DNA of 64,000 nt from an uncultured Bacillota bacterium (GTDB lineage: Bacteria; Bacillota_I; Bacilli_A; RFN20; CAG-288): the NCBI GenBank assembly GCA_949300365.1, contig CASGEC010000006.1:62001-126000 (forward strand), written 5' to 3'. A program made the position numbers and the translations under genes. This document shows positions 28,289-36,791 of the stretch, piece by piece; positions within the stretch are counted from its first letter, which is position 1; each line of letters opens with the position of its first letter. A model generated the notes under the pieces. The model saw only the letters and a list, made by a program, of their open reading frames with translations, made no database searches and had not been told where the DNA came from.

Positions 28289-29044
28289 CTATTTTTCGCT
28301 GATTTCCCGTCTTTTGTCCAAGAAAACCGTCATCCATCGCTTCGGCAGGAGGTGGGAGAAAAGGTGAGCGAGCTTCATTTCCAACCCCGGAACGATCGTC
28401 AGCTTCCCCTTCAGGCATCCCGAAACGGCTTTTCCGGCGATCTTCTCAACGGGCATAGTATGGCGCAAGAAACACATTCCCGCCCTTTTCTCAAACCCGC
28501 TATGGAAGGGACCCGGGCAGAGCTGGGAGATAGTGACTTCGCTTTTCCGGTTTCTAAGTTCCCTATGATAGCCATGGACAAGATAGGTGACAAAGGCCTT
28601 GCTGGCATGGTAGACAGCCATGTAGGGTGCCGGCGAAAAAGAGGCCGCCGAGGAGACAACAAGGACACGGCCCTTTCCTTTTTCAAGAAAGCGGGAAAGA
28701 AAAGACTTCACAAGGATCAGGGTAGCGACATCGTTGAGATTCACTATGTCGATTTCCTTATCCAGGGAAGTCCTTTCCAAAGGTCCGATAGCACTAAATC
28801 CGGCATTGCAGACAAGAAGGGACACGTTCCTGTCCTTGGTCTTTTCAAGAAGATCGAGGCAATTTTCCCGCACCGAAAGATCCATCGACAGGAATTCGAT
28901 CTTCCTCTCCGGATGCTTCTGGCGAAGAAGTGGAATGTCGCCTCCTGTCCGTGAAACGGCAAGGATGTCATATCCCCGTCTGGCAAGTTCGTCGGCAATG
29001 GCAAAGCCAAGGCCAGAACCGGCACCCGTAACAAGGGCGAGCAT
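28289..29044 (-). CDS. Short-chain dehydrogenase/reductase
   Basis: A 251-residue NAD(P)-dependent oxidoreductase of the classical SDR fold. The dinucleotide motif TGAGSGLG is at the N terminus, NAG near residue 84, the catalytic Ser in VVSSAASF and the YHASK pair near 150, and PGP after it. A Cys- and basic-rich C terminus follows. The true start is the ATG at 29044, which overlaps the psuG stop by one base (TGATG). Substrate unknown. Confidence 0.9.
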   Translation of the reverse strand: MLALVTGAGSGLGFAIADELARRGYDILAVSRTGGDIPLLRQKHPERKIEFLSMDLSVRENCLDLLEKTKDRNVSLLVCNAGFSAIGPLERTSLDKEIDIVNLNDVATLILVKSFLSRFLEKGKGRVLVVSSAASFSPAPYMAVYHASKAFVTYLVHGYHRELRNRKSEVTISQLCPGPFHSGFEKRAGMCFLRHTMPVEKIAGKAVSGCLKGKLTIVPGLEMKLAHLFSHLLPKRWMTVFLDKRREISEK

Positions 29045-29952
29045 CAATCCTTCAGCTTATTAAGCTCCCTTGCGATCTCGCCGCCGACACGGGCATTGTT
29101 CCGGATGAGGGCGATATTCGTCTCAAGGGATTTTCCGCCGGTAAGTCCGACAAGCTTGTCCAAAAGATAGGGGGTGACCCGCTTTCCATGGATGCCGTCC
29201 TTCTCCATCATCAAAAGCGCCTCGTGGATCTTCTCCTCGACGAATTTCGGATCCAGGGAGTATTCCTCAGGAACGGGATTGACGAAGAGGGAGCCTTGGT
29301 GAAGGCCGAGCTGGTCGCTGATATGGACAAGACGGGCCGCATCCTTGGCATCCTTGGCAACGATATCCAAGGTAACATCCGATTCTCTTGTATAGAAGAG
29401 CGGAAGGGTCTTTGTCTGATAGCCGATGACGGGAATGCCTTTGGTCTCAAGGTATTCCATCGTCCTTGGGATATCCAGGATTGCCTTCGGTCCGGCGCAG
29501 ACGACATTGACAGGGGTCTTGGAGAACTCCTCAAGGTCACTAGACACATCCATCGTTTCCTCAAAGCCACGATGGACACCGCCGATACCACCCGTGGCGA
29601 AGACGCGGATACCGGCCATATGGGCAAGGATCATCGTCGCGGCGACAGTCGTCGATCCGGTCAATCCTTCCGCAAGGCAATAAGGGAGATCCCTTCTTGA
29701 GACCTTGATGGCCGTCGTGCTCTTTCCGAGGTTCTTGATCTCGTCTTCCGTCAGGCCGATACGGATGACGCCATCGATGATACCGATGGTGTAAGGCTTT
29801 GCTCCGGCCTTGCGGATTTCCTCTTCGCAGGCGAGGGCGCACTCGACATTCTGGGGATAGGGCATGCCATGCGTCAGAACGGTCGTCTCCAAAGCGACGG
29901 CCGGTTCATTGGAGAGGTCGGGAAGGTTGTGGATCATTTCCTTGATGTCCAT
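29044..29952 (-). CDS. psuG: Pseudouridine-5'-phosphate glycosidase
   Basis: Splits pseudouridine 5'-phosphate into uracil and ribose 5-phosphate (reversible), part of pseudouridine salvage. The 302-residue protein shows ALETTVLTHGMPYPQN, GIIDGVIRIGLT, the lysine nucleophile region STTAIKVSRRDLPY, TGSTTVAATM, VFATGGIGGVHRG and VVCAGPKAILDIPRT, all PsuG signatures. The ATG at 29952 is chosen because AAGGA stands upstream and the family begins here; the long upstream open frame is the antisense shadow of galM. No psuK kinase is adjacent. Confidence 0.95.
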   Translation of the reverse strand: MDIKEMIHNLPDLSNEPAVALETTVLTHGMPYPQNVECALACEEEIRKAGAKPYTIGIIDGVIRIGLTEDEIKNLGKSTTAIKVSRRDLPYCLAEGLTGSTTVAATMILAHMAGIRVFATGGIGGVHRGFEETMDVSSDLEEFSKTPVNVVCAGPKAILDIPRTMEYLETKGIPVIGYQTKTLPLFYTRESDVTLDIVAKDAKDAARLVHISDQLGLHQGSLFVNPVPEEYSLDPKFVEEKIHEALLMMEKDGIHGKRVTPYLLDKLVGLTGGKSLETNIALIRNNARVGGEIARELNKLKD

Positions 29953-29983
29953 GATTTCTTTCCTTTCTTGTTTCTTATCTATT

Positions 29984-30964
29984 CTATTGCTTTTCGATGA
30001 TGCGATAGCGAATCTCGTGCCGATAGGTCTTTCCGGGAACGAGGATCCTGTCGTCAAGCGGGAAGCATTGCGGTTCGATGGCGATGGCCCTGCGGTCATG
30101 AAGCTCACCGTTATCGAAGGCGACAGGGGAGTTCGTGTTGTCGACATAGAGATTGACGCCATCGTAATCGGTATAGCACTCGATCCGCGCCTTGGGGGAT
30201 TCAACGATGACCTGCGGCGTGGAAGGATCGACACGGTCGAAGAGGAAGGCGTGGTCAAGGGTCTTGATTTCCCCTTCCTGTTTTTGAATCTCATCGAGGG
30301 AATCTTTCAGAAGAAGGCCTTCCCTGTAGTCGAGATACTTCGGGACCGGCTTGGAATCGACGATGAGCTCCGTTCCCTCCTTGAAAACGCCAACGCGGGA
30401 GGCATGAACGGTCAAACGATAGCCATTTGCGTTTTCATCGGAGAAGATGTTCCAATATATATGGTTGCTTATTGAAACAATAGTCTCCTTTGTCGTCGTA
30501 GCTTCGTAGCGGATGATGAGTTCATTGGAATCCTTCGGGATGAGATAGGTGACTTTCGTCGTCAGCGCTCCCGGGAAGCCGCATTCGCCATCGGGAGAGA
30601 CATAGACAAACTCGACGCCGACTGCGTTTCCTTCGGAGATGACGATGCCGTGGAAATCCTTAAAGGCAAAGTCCTTGTCTCCTCCGCCATGAAGGCAGAT
30701 GCCGTCTCCGCTGGAAAGCAGATCATATTCCTTGTGAAGGATGAAGATATGGCTGGGAAGCCGTCCGATGACACGGCCGACAGTCTTTCCGAAATACTGG
30801 GGAGAGGTGAGGAAGACCTTCTTGTCCGTCGGTTGGAGGATAAGCTTCTTCCCATGGACGGAAAGAGAATAGACGCCGGCACCGACCGTGCTGAAAACAC
30901 CTCTCAGTCCCTTGTCGTTTTCAATCGCAAGAAAGCCCGAGGAAATCGTTCTTTTCTTTGTCAT
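29984..30964 (-). CDS. galM: Aldose 1-epimerase (GalM/mutarotase family)
   Basis: Interconverts alpha and beta anomers of aldoses such as galactose or glucose in the cytosol. The 326-residue beta-sandwich protein shows the family landmarks: GRVIGR (usually GRYANRI), HGGGDKDFAFK, SNHIYWNI (NHxYFNL type) with the catalytic His, DHAFLFD, and the final Glu in AIEPQCFPLDD. No sugar-pathway gene besides psuG is adjacent. It ends 31 bases before psuG, so the two may be co-transcribed. Confidence 0.92.
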   Translation of the reverse strand: MTKKRTISSGFLAIENDKGLRGVFSTVGAGVYSLSVHGKKLILQPTDKKVFLTSPQYFGKTVGRVIGRLPSHIFILHKEYDLLSSGDGICLHGGGDKDFAFKDFHGIVISEGNAVGVEFVYVSPDGECGFPGALTTKVTYLIPKDSNELIIRYEATTTKETIVSISNHIYWNIFSDENANGYRLTVHASRVGVFKEGTELIVDSKPVPKYLDYREGLLLKDSLDEIQKQEGEIKTLDHAFLFDRVDPSTPQVIVESPKARIECYTDYDGVNLYVDNTNSPVAFDNGELHDRRAIAIEPQCFPLDDRILVPGKTYRHEIRYRIIEKQ

Positions 30965-30990
30965 GGCTTAAAGCGCCTGGAAATGGTTCG

Positions 30991-31995
30991 TTATTTTCCT
31001 TCGCTTTCGTTGGTGGTAGGAGCGGTTGCTGGCTTGAGCTTGCCGTCCTTGAAGGCCTTGTAGCGGAAATCGAGGTCATCGGCGAAGAAGTTTGTGACGT
31101 TCTTGTGGAACTCGTCCGGATTGTTCTTCATCAATTCGCGGATTCTCTCGGAAGCCTTGCGCTGCTCTTCGGTCCAGCCAGGAGCAAGGGTCAGCTTGTT
31201 GTTGTCGAGGATGTCCTGCGTCATGATGACGCCCTGCTTGGTGTCGTCGTTTCTCTGGAAGAAGGCAAAGCGGGTCTGGGTCTCGGGATCATCATAAACG
31301 AACTGGCAGGTGAACTCGACCTTGTTTCCATCCTTGTCGTTGAGGGTGACATGGGCCTTCGCCTCACCGGTGAGGACCTTGGCGGCATCGGCGATTGTCC
31401 GATAGGAAGGAAGGAGACGATTCATGAGAAGCTCGTTGATCATTTCGACCCTGGAGCGGATTTCCTGCGTATGGTTGATGACAAGGCGGAGATGCTTGGA
31501 ATCGGGAGTGACGGAGAAGAGGTACTGTCCGGGGAAGGAAAGACCGATGCAGGAGACGAAGAAGATCTTGGAGCGGAAGTCGAAGTAACGATAGACCTCG
31601 ACCATCGTGATATCCCTTCCGACAGAAGAGCGGAGCTTGACCTCGACGCCGTTGTTCTCAAGACGATTCTCGAGGATGATCTCGTATTCGCCAGTCTCCT
31701 CGATTGCCGGAGGAACAAGGGTCATGGTCGGCTTGATGTCCCTGTTGAAGTGGGTCGTCAGCTTGGCCGTCTCCTTGATGTCCTTCTCTTCCGTAATCTG
31801 ACCTTCGGGATCGACGTGGAAGATGCGGAAGATGAGATGGGGCATGTCCGAGCCAAGGCAGTAGACGTCTTTTCCGCCATCGCTCTTGTCCTCGATGTGG
31901 ATGAGGGTCAACTCAGCCGGCCGAATGTAGTGACGCTCGGTAACGGTCTGGTCGGCAAGCGCCTGAATCTTGGCCATCAATTCGTTGTTATCCAT
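30991..31995 (-). CDS. Unknown soluble protein with a DUF1292-like segment
   Basis: I do not recognise the 334-residue protein as a whole. It has no signal peptide or membrane helix. A segment at about residues 213-272 (HVTLNDKDGNKVEFTCQFVYDD... AFFQRNDDTKQGVIM) resembles the small YrzB/DUF1292 domain of Firmicutes, which is judged by eye only. The C terminus (about 273-315) is helical and charged, ending in a Pro/Thr-rich tail. The start at 31995 follows AAAGGAG. A TATAAT box about 40 bases upstream suggests its own promoter. Next to galM and ung without obvious functional link. Confidence 0.55.
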   Translation of the reverse strand: MDNNELMAKIQALADQTVTERHYIRPAELTLIHIEDKSDGGKDVYCLGSDMPHLIFRIFHVDPEGQITEEKDIKETAKLTTHFNRDIKPTMTLVPPAIEETGEYEIILENRLENNGVEVKLRSSVGRDITMVEVYRYFDFRSKIFFVSCIGLSFPGQYLFSVTPDSKHLRLVINHTQEIRSRVEMINELLMNRLLPSYRTIADAAKVLTGEAKAHVTLNDKDGNKVEFTCQFVYDDPETQTRFAFFQRNDDTKQGVIMTQDILDNNKLTLAPGWTEEQRKASERIRELMKNNPDEFHKNVTNFFADDLDFRYKAFKDGKLKPATAPTTNESEGK

Positions 31996-32064
31996 GTTTG
32001 TCTCCTTTGAGATAGCAACCTTAATTATAGTTTCTCCGATAAAGCAATTCTATACTTCGGATTC

Positions 32065-32769
32065 TCATTCATCGGAAATACGAAAATCAATGGGATCCAT
32101 TTGCCGGGAAAGGAGATAGTCATTGCAGCGGATGAAGCAATCCGAGCAGAAGAATCCCTTGCTGGCAGAAAGCGGGGAAGGATGGGCCGTGTGGATGATC
32201 TTGGCCTTCTTGCTGTGGATGAGCGAAGCCTTCTTGAAGGCATAGTTTCCCCAGAGCAGGTAGACGATCGGCCGGTCCTTCTTGTCCAGATACTCGATAG
32301 CCATGTCCGTGATCTTGTCCCATCCATACCGGGAATGGCTGTTGGCTTCTCCTTGGCGCACCGTAAGGGAGGCGTTAAGAAGCAGAACCCCTTGCTTTGC
32401 CCATGGCGTCAAATCCCCGTTCTTCTTCGGAATCGGATAGTGGTACTCATAGGAAAGCTCCTTGTAGATGTTGACAAGGGAGGGAGGCAAAGTTACGCCC
32501 TTTCCTACCGAAAAGGCAAGACCGTTTGCCTGGTTGGGATTGAAGTAGGGATCCTGTCCGATGATGACGACCTTGACCTCCTTTTCTGGGGTCAGCGAGA
32601 AAGCGCGATAGACATCCTCCAAAGGAGGATAGACGGTCTCCTCACAGGCTTCCTTGCTGACCTTTTCAACGACGGAAAGGAAGCTTTCGCTCTCCTTGAT
32701 GCCATCGAAAAAATCCTTCCAACCTTCGGGAAAGGTCAGAAGCTTTTCTTTATTCTCCTCGTAGGTCAT
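32065..32769 (-). CDS. ung: Uracil-DNA glycosylase (family 1)
   Basis: Removes uracil from DNA in base excision repair. The 234-residue protein has the catalytic-Asp motif GQDPYFNPNQANGLAFSV (His of the usual GQDPYH is Phe), the substrate loop VYLLWGNYA and the intercalation loop HPSPLSASKGFFCSDCF. Length is normal. It overlaps the small membrane protein gene upstream by 20 bases. Confidence 0.96.
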   Translation of the reverse strand: MTYEENKEKLLTFPEGWKDFFDGIKESESFLSVVEKVSKEACEETVYPPLEDVYRAFSLTPEKEVKVVIIGQDPYFNPNQANGLAFSVGKGVTLPPSLVNIYKELSYEYHYPIPKKNGDLTPWAKQGVLLLNASLTVRQGEANSHSRYGWDKITDMAIEYLDKKDRPIVYLLWGNYAFKKASLIHSKKAKIIHTAHPSPLSASKGFFCSDCFIRCNDYLLSRQMDPIDFRISDE

Positions 32770-32992
32770 TGTTTTCCTTCTCCTGTGCTTCTTTTTTCTT
32801 CTTGAGGAAAAGCTTCAGATCATAGACGAAAGAGTAGGTCAAAAAGGCACACGCCAATGCGGAAAGGACAACCAGGACAATGCCGGGAACGGACCAGTTC
32901 AGGAAACAGGAGAGCGTGATGGATCCTGCAAGAAGGACATAGGCAAGAATGACGCTGAGCAGAACCATGTGTTCCTTGAGTTTGTATTTCAT
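32750..32992 (-). CDS. Small two-helix membrane protein
   Basis: An 80-residue protein with two hydrophobic segments (about 9-31 and 36-58) joined by a short turn, then a Lys/Glu-rich cytosolic tail (LKKKKEAQEKENNDL). It begins 6-7 bases after AGGAGG. It overlaps ung, so they are probably one transcript, with a TATAAT box about 50 bases upstream. Function unknown. Confidence 0.65.
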   Translation of the reverse strand: MKYKLKEHMVLLSVILAYVLLAGSITLSCFLNWSVPGIVLVVLSALACAFLTYSFVYDLKLFLKKKKEAQEKENNDLRGE

Positions 32993-33061
32993 GAAGCCTC
33001 CTAAAACGAAATGTCTTGCGTTTTTATATAGAAATTATAAATTGGTTAGTTTTTGCTTCTC

Positions 33062-33286
33062 TCAATGAACGAACCAGTTTCCGTGGATGAAATCCAGGGT
33101 CTCATCCAGATTTTCCTCTTCCATTGCCGCAACGGCGAACATATAGGAAGGCATCGACAAGGCCTTGTCGGAATCGAATTCGATGACATCGCCACAATTG
33201 GCCGATCCCTTTGAAATAAAGTATTTGTTGTTGGCAAGAAGAAGGATCTTGTCGTCCTTTGTCATAAGCACCGTGCCTTTGATCAT
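33062..33286 (-). CDS. Small hypothetical protein (74 aa)
   Basis: A 74-residue cytosolic protein of unknown function (MIKGTVLMTKDD to the end NWFVH). No recognised domain. The ATG at 33286 is chosen because AGGAG stands 8 bases upstream; a longer frame begins before it. The promoter is strong and the gene stands alone, so it is probably real and expressed. Short beta strands followed by an acidic helix (MEEENLDETLDF) are suggested by the pattern. Confidence 0.65.
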   Translation of the reverse strand: MIKGTVLMTKDDKILLLANNKYFISKGSANCGDVIEFDSDKALSMPSYMFAVAAMEEENLDETLDFIHGNWFVH

Positions 33287-33308
33287 AATCGTTTCTCCTC
33301 GTGCCTTC

Positions 33309-33337
33309 ATTATACAATTCAAGACCATGGCAAGCAA
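33309..33337 (-). promoter_or_regulatory. Promoter of the 74-residue protein gene
   Basis: Minus-strand TTGCTT (33337-33332), 17 bases, TATAAT (33314-33309), with AGGAG about 15 bases downstream of the -10 box. Confidence 0.7.
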
Positions 33338-33406
33338 AACGCGCCACAAGGTGTCACCGTTCGTCCGCGTAACCCCTTTTATTTATGGAAATGTATGTCT
33401 TTTCCT

Positions 33407-33412
33407 ATAATG
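33407..33412 (+). promoter_or_regulatory. Possible -10 box of the polysaccharide operon
   Basis: TATAAT at 33407-33412, about 55 bases before the first gene, with TTATGG 17 bases upstream as a weak -35. Confidence 0.45.
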
Positions 33413-33467
33413 TAGTTTATATTATTATTTAGCTTCGTTTTCTCTTACTTATAAAAAGGAGCCCCTT

Positions 33468-34028
33468 ATGGCAAACAAACTTTGCATTGTCTTTCCCGGG
33501 CGTCGCTACAGTGCCGATCGCTCGTTGTTATATTTCCCTTCAAGAATGATGGAAAACCGCGGGTTCGAAGTCATCGATCTCCACTACGACATTCCTCGGG
33601 AAGTCGCAGAGACGGAACCTCTTGAGAAGAACATCCGCGATGCCGCTAGCTATGCCGTCAACCATACCGATGACGTCGACTGGAAGAAGTACGACCAGAT
33701 CGTCTTTATCTCCAAGTCCATCGGTACCGTTGTCTCGGGCAACATCAAGAAGTTCATCGGCGAATACGGAGAGAAAGTACATCAGATTCTTTTGACTCCG
33801 CTTGAGGAGACCCTTCCCTTCATCGACAAGAAGGACCTCGTCATCGTCGGTGACCACGACCGCTTCTTCACCGAACCCAAAAAGAAGCTGGCCCAGTTCC
33901 CCAACGCCTATATCTTCCCTGCCTTTACCCATTCCTTGGAATCCAAGGACAACTATCGTCTGAGCCTGAAGACCCTCAATGACATCTGTGGCATCATCGA
34001 CAGCTATTTGGACAGCATAGGAGCATAG
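33468..34028 (+). CDS. Alpha/beta-hydrolase-like protein
   Basis: A 186-residue cytosolic protein resembling the KANL3/YqiA-like small alpha/beta hydrolases. It starts KLCIVFPGRRYSADRSLLYFPS, has a possible nucleophile elbow FISKSIGTVVSG, an acidic site in IVGDHDRF and a histidine in FPAFTHSLES, which together could form a Ser-Asp-His triad. No signal peptide. It has AAGGAG before its ATG and lies 4 bases before the sugar transferase gene, which hints at a role in envelope glycan or lipid metabolism. Substrate unknown. Confidence 0.72.
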   Translation: MANKLCIVFPGRRYSADRSLLYFPSRMMENRGFEVIDLHYDIPREVAETEPLEKNIRDAASYAVNHTDDVDWKKYDQIVFISKSIGTVVSGNIKKFIGEYGEKVHQILLTPLEETLPFIDKKDLVIVGDHDRFFTEPKKKLAQFPNAYIFPAFTHSLESKDNYRLSLKTLNDICGIIDSYLDSIGA

Positions 34029-34032
34029 GAAA

Positions 34033-34740
34033 ATGACCAATAAACCGAATTCACCTCAGGAACTTGGCCAAAACACGCTGGAGATCCAGAAGATCGAAGC
34101 CACGGTCGACAGCGCCTACTACTTTAGGAAGAAGCCGTTCTATTCCTTCTTCAAGCGTTTCTTCGATATCCTCATCTCCGGTCTCTTCCTCATCGTCTTC
34201 TGCTGGCTCTATCTGATCCTGGCCATCCTTGTCAAATGCACTTCCAAGGGTCCTGTCTTCTATCGCCATCGGCGTATCGGCAAGAACGGCAAGCCTTTCA
34301 GCATGTATAAGTTCCGTACGATGAAGGACGACAAGCGCCCCATCGAACAGCAGCTTACCCCGGAACAGCTCAAGCAGTTCTATACGGAATTCAAGGTCGA
34401 CAACGATCCCCGTGTCACCAAGCTCGGAAAACTGCTGCGAAAGACTTCCCTGGATGAGCTTCCGCAGGTCCTGAACGTCTTCCTTGGCGACATGTCCATC
34501 GTCGGTCCGCGTCCTATCATCGACATCGAGACGGACAAATACGGCCTGACCCGCAAGGTCCTTCTCTCCGTGAGGCCGGGCATCACTTCCTATTGGGCCT
34601 GCCATGGAAGAAGCGATGTCGACTACACCGAAAGAATCAACATGGAACTTTACTACATCAAGCATCGCTCCCTTTGGTTTGACACCAAAATCCTTTTCCG
34701 GACATTCCTGAAAGTGTTCCAAAGCGAGGGAGCGAAGTAA
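34033..34740 (+). CDS. Polyprenyl-phosphate sugar-1-phosphate transferase
   Basis: Initiating enzyme that moves a sugar-1-phosphate from a nucleotide sugar to undecaprenyl phosphate, the first step of exopolysaccharide or capsule assembly. The 235-residue protein has one membrane helix (about 45-70) and then the bacterial sugar-transferase domain: GPVFYRHRRIGKNGKPFSMYKFRTM, KLGKLLRKTSLDELPQ, NVFLGDMSIVGPRP and VRPGITSYW. This is the short, monotopic form. Sits between the hydrolase and a polymerase gene, as in capsule loci. Confidence 0.93.
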   Translation: MTNKPNSPQELGQNTLEIQKIEATVDSAYYFRKKPFYSFFKRFFDILISGLFLIVFCWLYLILAILVKCTSKGPVFYRHRRIGKNGKPFSMYKFRTMKDDKRPIEQQLTPEQLKQFYTEFKVDNDPRVTKLGKLLRKTSLDELPQVLNVFLGDMSIVGPRPIIDIETDKYGLTRKVLLSVRPGITSYWACHGRSDVDYTERINMELYYIKHRSLWFDTKILFRTFLKVFQSEGAK

Positions 34741-34743
34741 ACG

Positions 34744-36180
34744 ATGATTGTCTTTGCAAACGGACGAGAACGCAAAAACAGGGAAATCCTGGATATTTTC
34801 GTCTTTTCCCTTCTCACCCTTCTTCTTCCTCTCTTCACCATCGGAAAGATCATCAAGGAAGGCACAGGAGAGAATCCTTATCGGTTTGATGGCTTTCTTC
34901 CGACCAATTCTGTCCTTTTCTTCCCTTTGGTTGTTCTTTTCGTCCTTCTTGCCGTCTTCTTCATCTTCCGCAGGACACCCTATCTGGAAAAGACAAGGAA
35001 AAGAAACGTCGTTCTCCTTCTTTTCGTCGCCTTCGTCATCAGCAGGCTCTTTGGCATTCTCCTCTTTCCGGAAGGATTGACGGAGTTTACCTTCACTTCC
35101 AAGATTTACAAGATGACGGCAACCGTCTCCTATGACTTCCTTCCCTTGACGCGGACGATCACCTTCTTCCAGGACTTCTGCCTCGGCTTCTATTTCTTCC
35201 TTCTCTTTGGCTATACCAACACCCTCGGAAGGAAATTCTCGATCCTAGCCAATATCATCCTCGTCTGTTTGATCCTCATCGCCTTCCTCACCTTTGCCTA
35301 TGCGATGGTCAAGCAAAGAGACATCGTCACCAATAACTTCTATGCCCTCATCGGAAAGGAAGGCTACCAGGTCTTGAACCTGGAAAGCTTCACAGGCCAC
35401 AAGAACACCTATGGCTTTTTGATGACGCTCGCCTGCTTTGCCTGCTTCCTCTTCTTTGCCAAGAAACCCAATCCCCTCCTTCCTTTGATCGTCCTCTTCT
35501 GCTTCTTCAACACCTTGCTCTGCGGAAGCCGGACGGCCACCTATCTCTGCTTTTCCGGAATCGTCGCCTATTGCTTCCTCTATCCCTTCCTCGGCTTTAA
35601 GACGAACAAGATATCGGCCGGCTGCTTCATCGTGGTCGATGTCGCCGTTTTAGCCTTTGTCACCTACTCCCTAACCCGTCCGGAAACCCATCCCATCCGC
35701 GTCTATTTCGACAACCTGTTGCGGAAACTGACCGACCTTGACACAGTCAACGCCCGCATCAACCATTGGGAGACGGGCCTGGCGATGATGAACGAAGGCT
35801 TCTTCCAGCTTTTCGGCTATGGCCGCTATCCCTTCCTTTCCCTCTACCGGGACTTCCAGATTGCCATTCACGCCGAAATCAACGTCGTCACCAGCCACAA
35901 CGGCTATCTCCAGACCTATATCGAATTCGGTGTCATGGGCGCTCTCTGCTCCGCCTTGCTTGTCCTTTACATGATCTACATGGTTCTGCGCCTTTTTACC
36001 AAGAACCAGAAAGTCGCCTTCGCCCATCTCCTCGTCACCGTTTTGACACTTGTCCATTGCTATGTCGAGCCGCGCTTCTTCCTTTTGGACGAAGGTTCCA
36101 ATATCCTGCTTCTCTTCGCTTGCCTCCTTCCCTTGATGCGGGAATACCATGACCAGGTGTTGGTGAAGAAGGGCTGCTGA
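34744..36180 (+). CDS. O-antigen ligase/polymerase (Wzy_C-like) membrane protein
   Basis: A 478-residue protein with about 11 hydrophobic helices. It shows the ligase/polymerase pattern SFTGHKNTYGFLMTLA, GSRTATYLCFS and HNGYLQTYIEFGVMGAL in a loop, which are typical for the Wzy_C family. It should link or polymerise the glycan unit started by the upstream sugar transferase, on the outer face of the membrane. It begins 3 bases after the transferase gene. A different family member is encoded at 18.4-19.8 kb. Confidence 0.85.
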   Translation: MIVFANGRERKNREILDIFVFSLLTLLLPLFTIGKIIKEGTGENPYRFDGFLPTNSVLFFPLVVLFVLLAVFFIFRRTPYLEKTRKRNVVLLLFVAFVISRLFGILLFPEGLTEFTFTSKIYKMTATVSYDFLPLTRTITFFQDFCLGFYFFLLFGYTNTLGRKFSILANIILVCLILIAFLTFAYAMVKQRDIVTNNFYALIGKEGYQVLNLESFTGHKNTYGFLMTLACFACFLFFAKKPNPLLPLIVLFCFFNTLLCGSRTATYLCFSGIVAYCFLYPFLGFKTNKISAGCFIVVDVAVLAFVTYSLTRPETHPIRVYFDNLLRKLTDLDTVNARINHWETGLAMMNEGFFQLFGYGRYPFLSLYRDFQIAIHAEINVVTSHNGYLQTYIEFGVMGALCSALLVLYMIYMVLRLFTKNQKVAFAHLLVTVLTLVHCYVEPRFFLLDEGSNILLLFACLLPLMREYHDQVLVKKGC

Positions 36181-36198
36181 CGGACAGAGGAAAGAAAA

Positions 36199-36789
36199 AT
36201 GTATCAAGAACTTCAAAAAGGTTGGATAGAAGTCATCACGGGTCCGATGTTTGCCGGAAAGAGCGAAGAATTGATTCGTCGTCTTCGTACCCTTTCCTAT
36301 GCCCATAAGAAAATCGTTTCCTTCAAGCCGGCGATTGACGATCGCTATGACAAGACCAAGATCGCAAGCCATGACGGGGAAATGTTTGAGGCCTATGCCA
36401 TCAAGAAGGCCAAGGATGTCTATTCCTTTTTGGAAGAGGACACGGAAGTCGTCGCCATTGACGAAGTCCAGTTCTTCGGCATGGAAGTCGTCGATGTCAT
36501 CGAGAACCTGGCCGACAAGGGGGTTCGTGTCATCTGCGCCGGACTCGACCTGGATTTCCGCGGAGAGCCCTTTGGCCCGATGCCGATCCTTCTAAGCAAG
36601 GCGGAGTTTGTCACAAAGCTATCCGCCGCCTGCACCATCTGCGGCTGTGCGGCAACAAGGACACAAAGGCTCATCGACGGCAAGCCGGCAAACTATGACG
36701 ATCCCGTCATCATGGTCGGTGCCAAGGAGTCCTATCAGGCCCGCTGTCGGAAACACCATTGCGTTCCCAACAAACCCGTGAGGAAATGA
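36199..36789 (+). CDS. tdk: Thymidine kinase
   Basis: Phosphorylates thymidine to dTMP (salvage). The 196-residue protein is the bacterial type II kinase: P-loop GPMFAGKSEELIRRL, the Asp of VAIDEVQFF, a loop with GLDLDFRGEPFGP, and a zinc lasso with CTICG and CRKHHC. Begins with GAGGAAAG upstream, 18 bases after the polymerase gene. Its stop TGA overlaps a possible ATG of the P-type ATPase. Confidence 0.95.
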   Translation: MYQELQKGWIEVITGPMFAGKSEELIRRLRTLSYAHKKIVSFKPAIDDRYDKTKIASHDGEMFEAYAIKKAKDVYSFLEEDTEVVAIDEVQFFGMEVVDVIENLADKGVRVICAGLDLDFRGEPFGPMPILLSKAEFVTKLSAACTICGCAATRTQRLIDGKPANYDDPVIMVGAKESYQARCRKHHCVPNKPVRK

Positions 36790-36791
36790 AA

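Noticed and set aside
29953-30294. Extended N terminus of psuG
   Set aside because: The extension is Ser/Pro/Arg-rich and lies on galM in another frame; the family starts at 29952.
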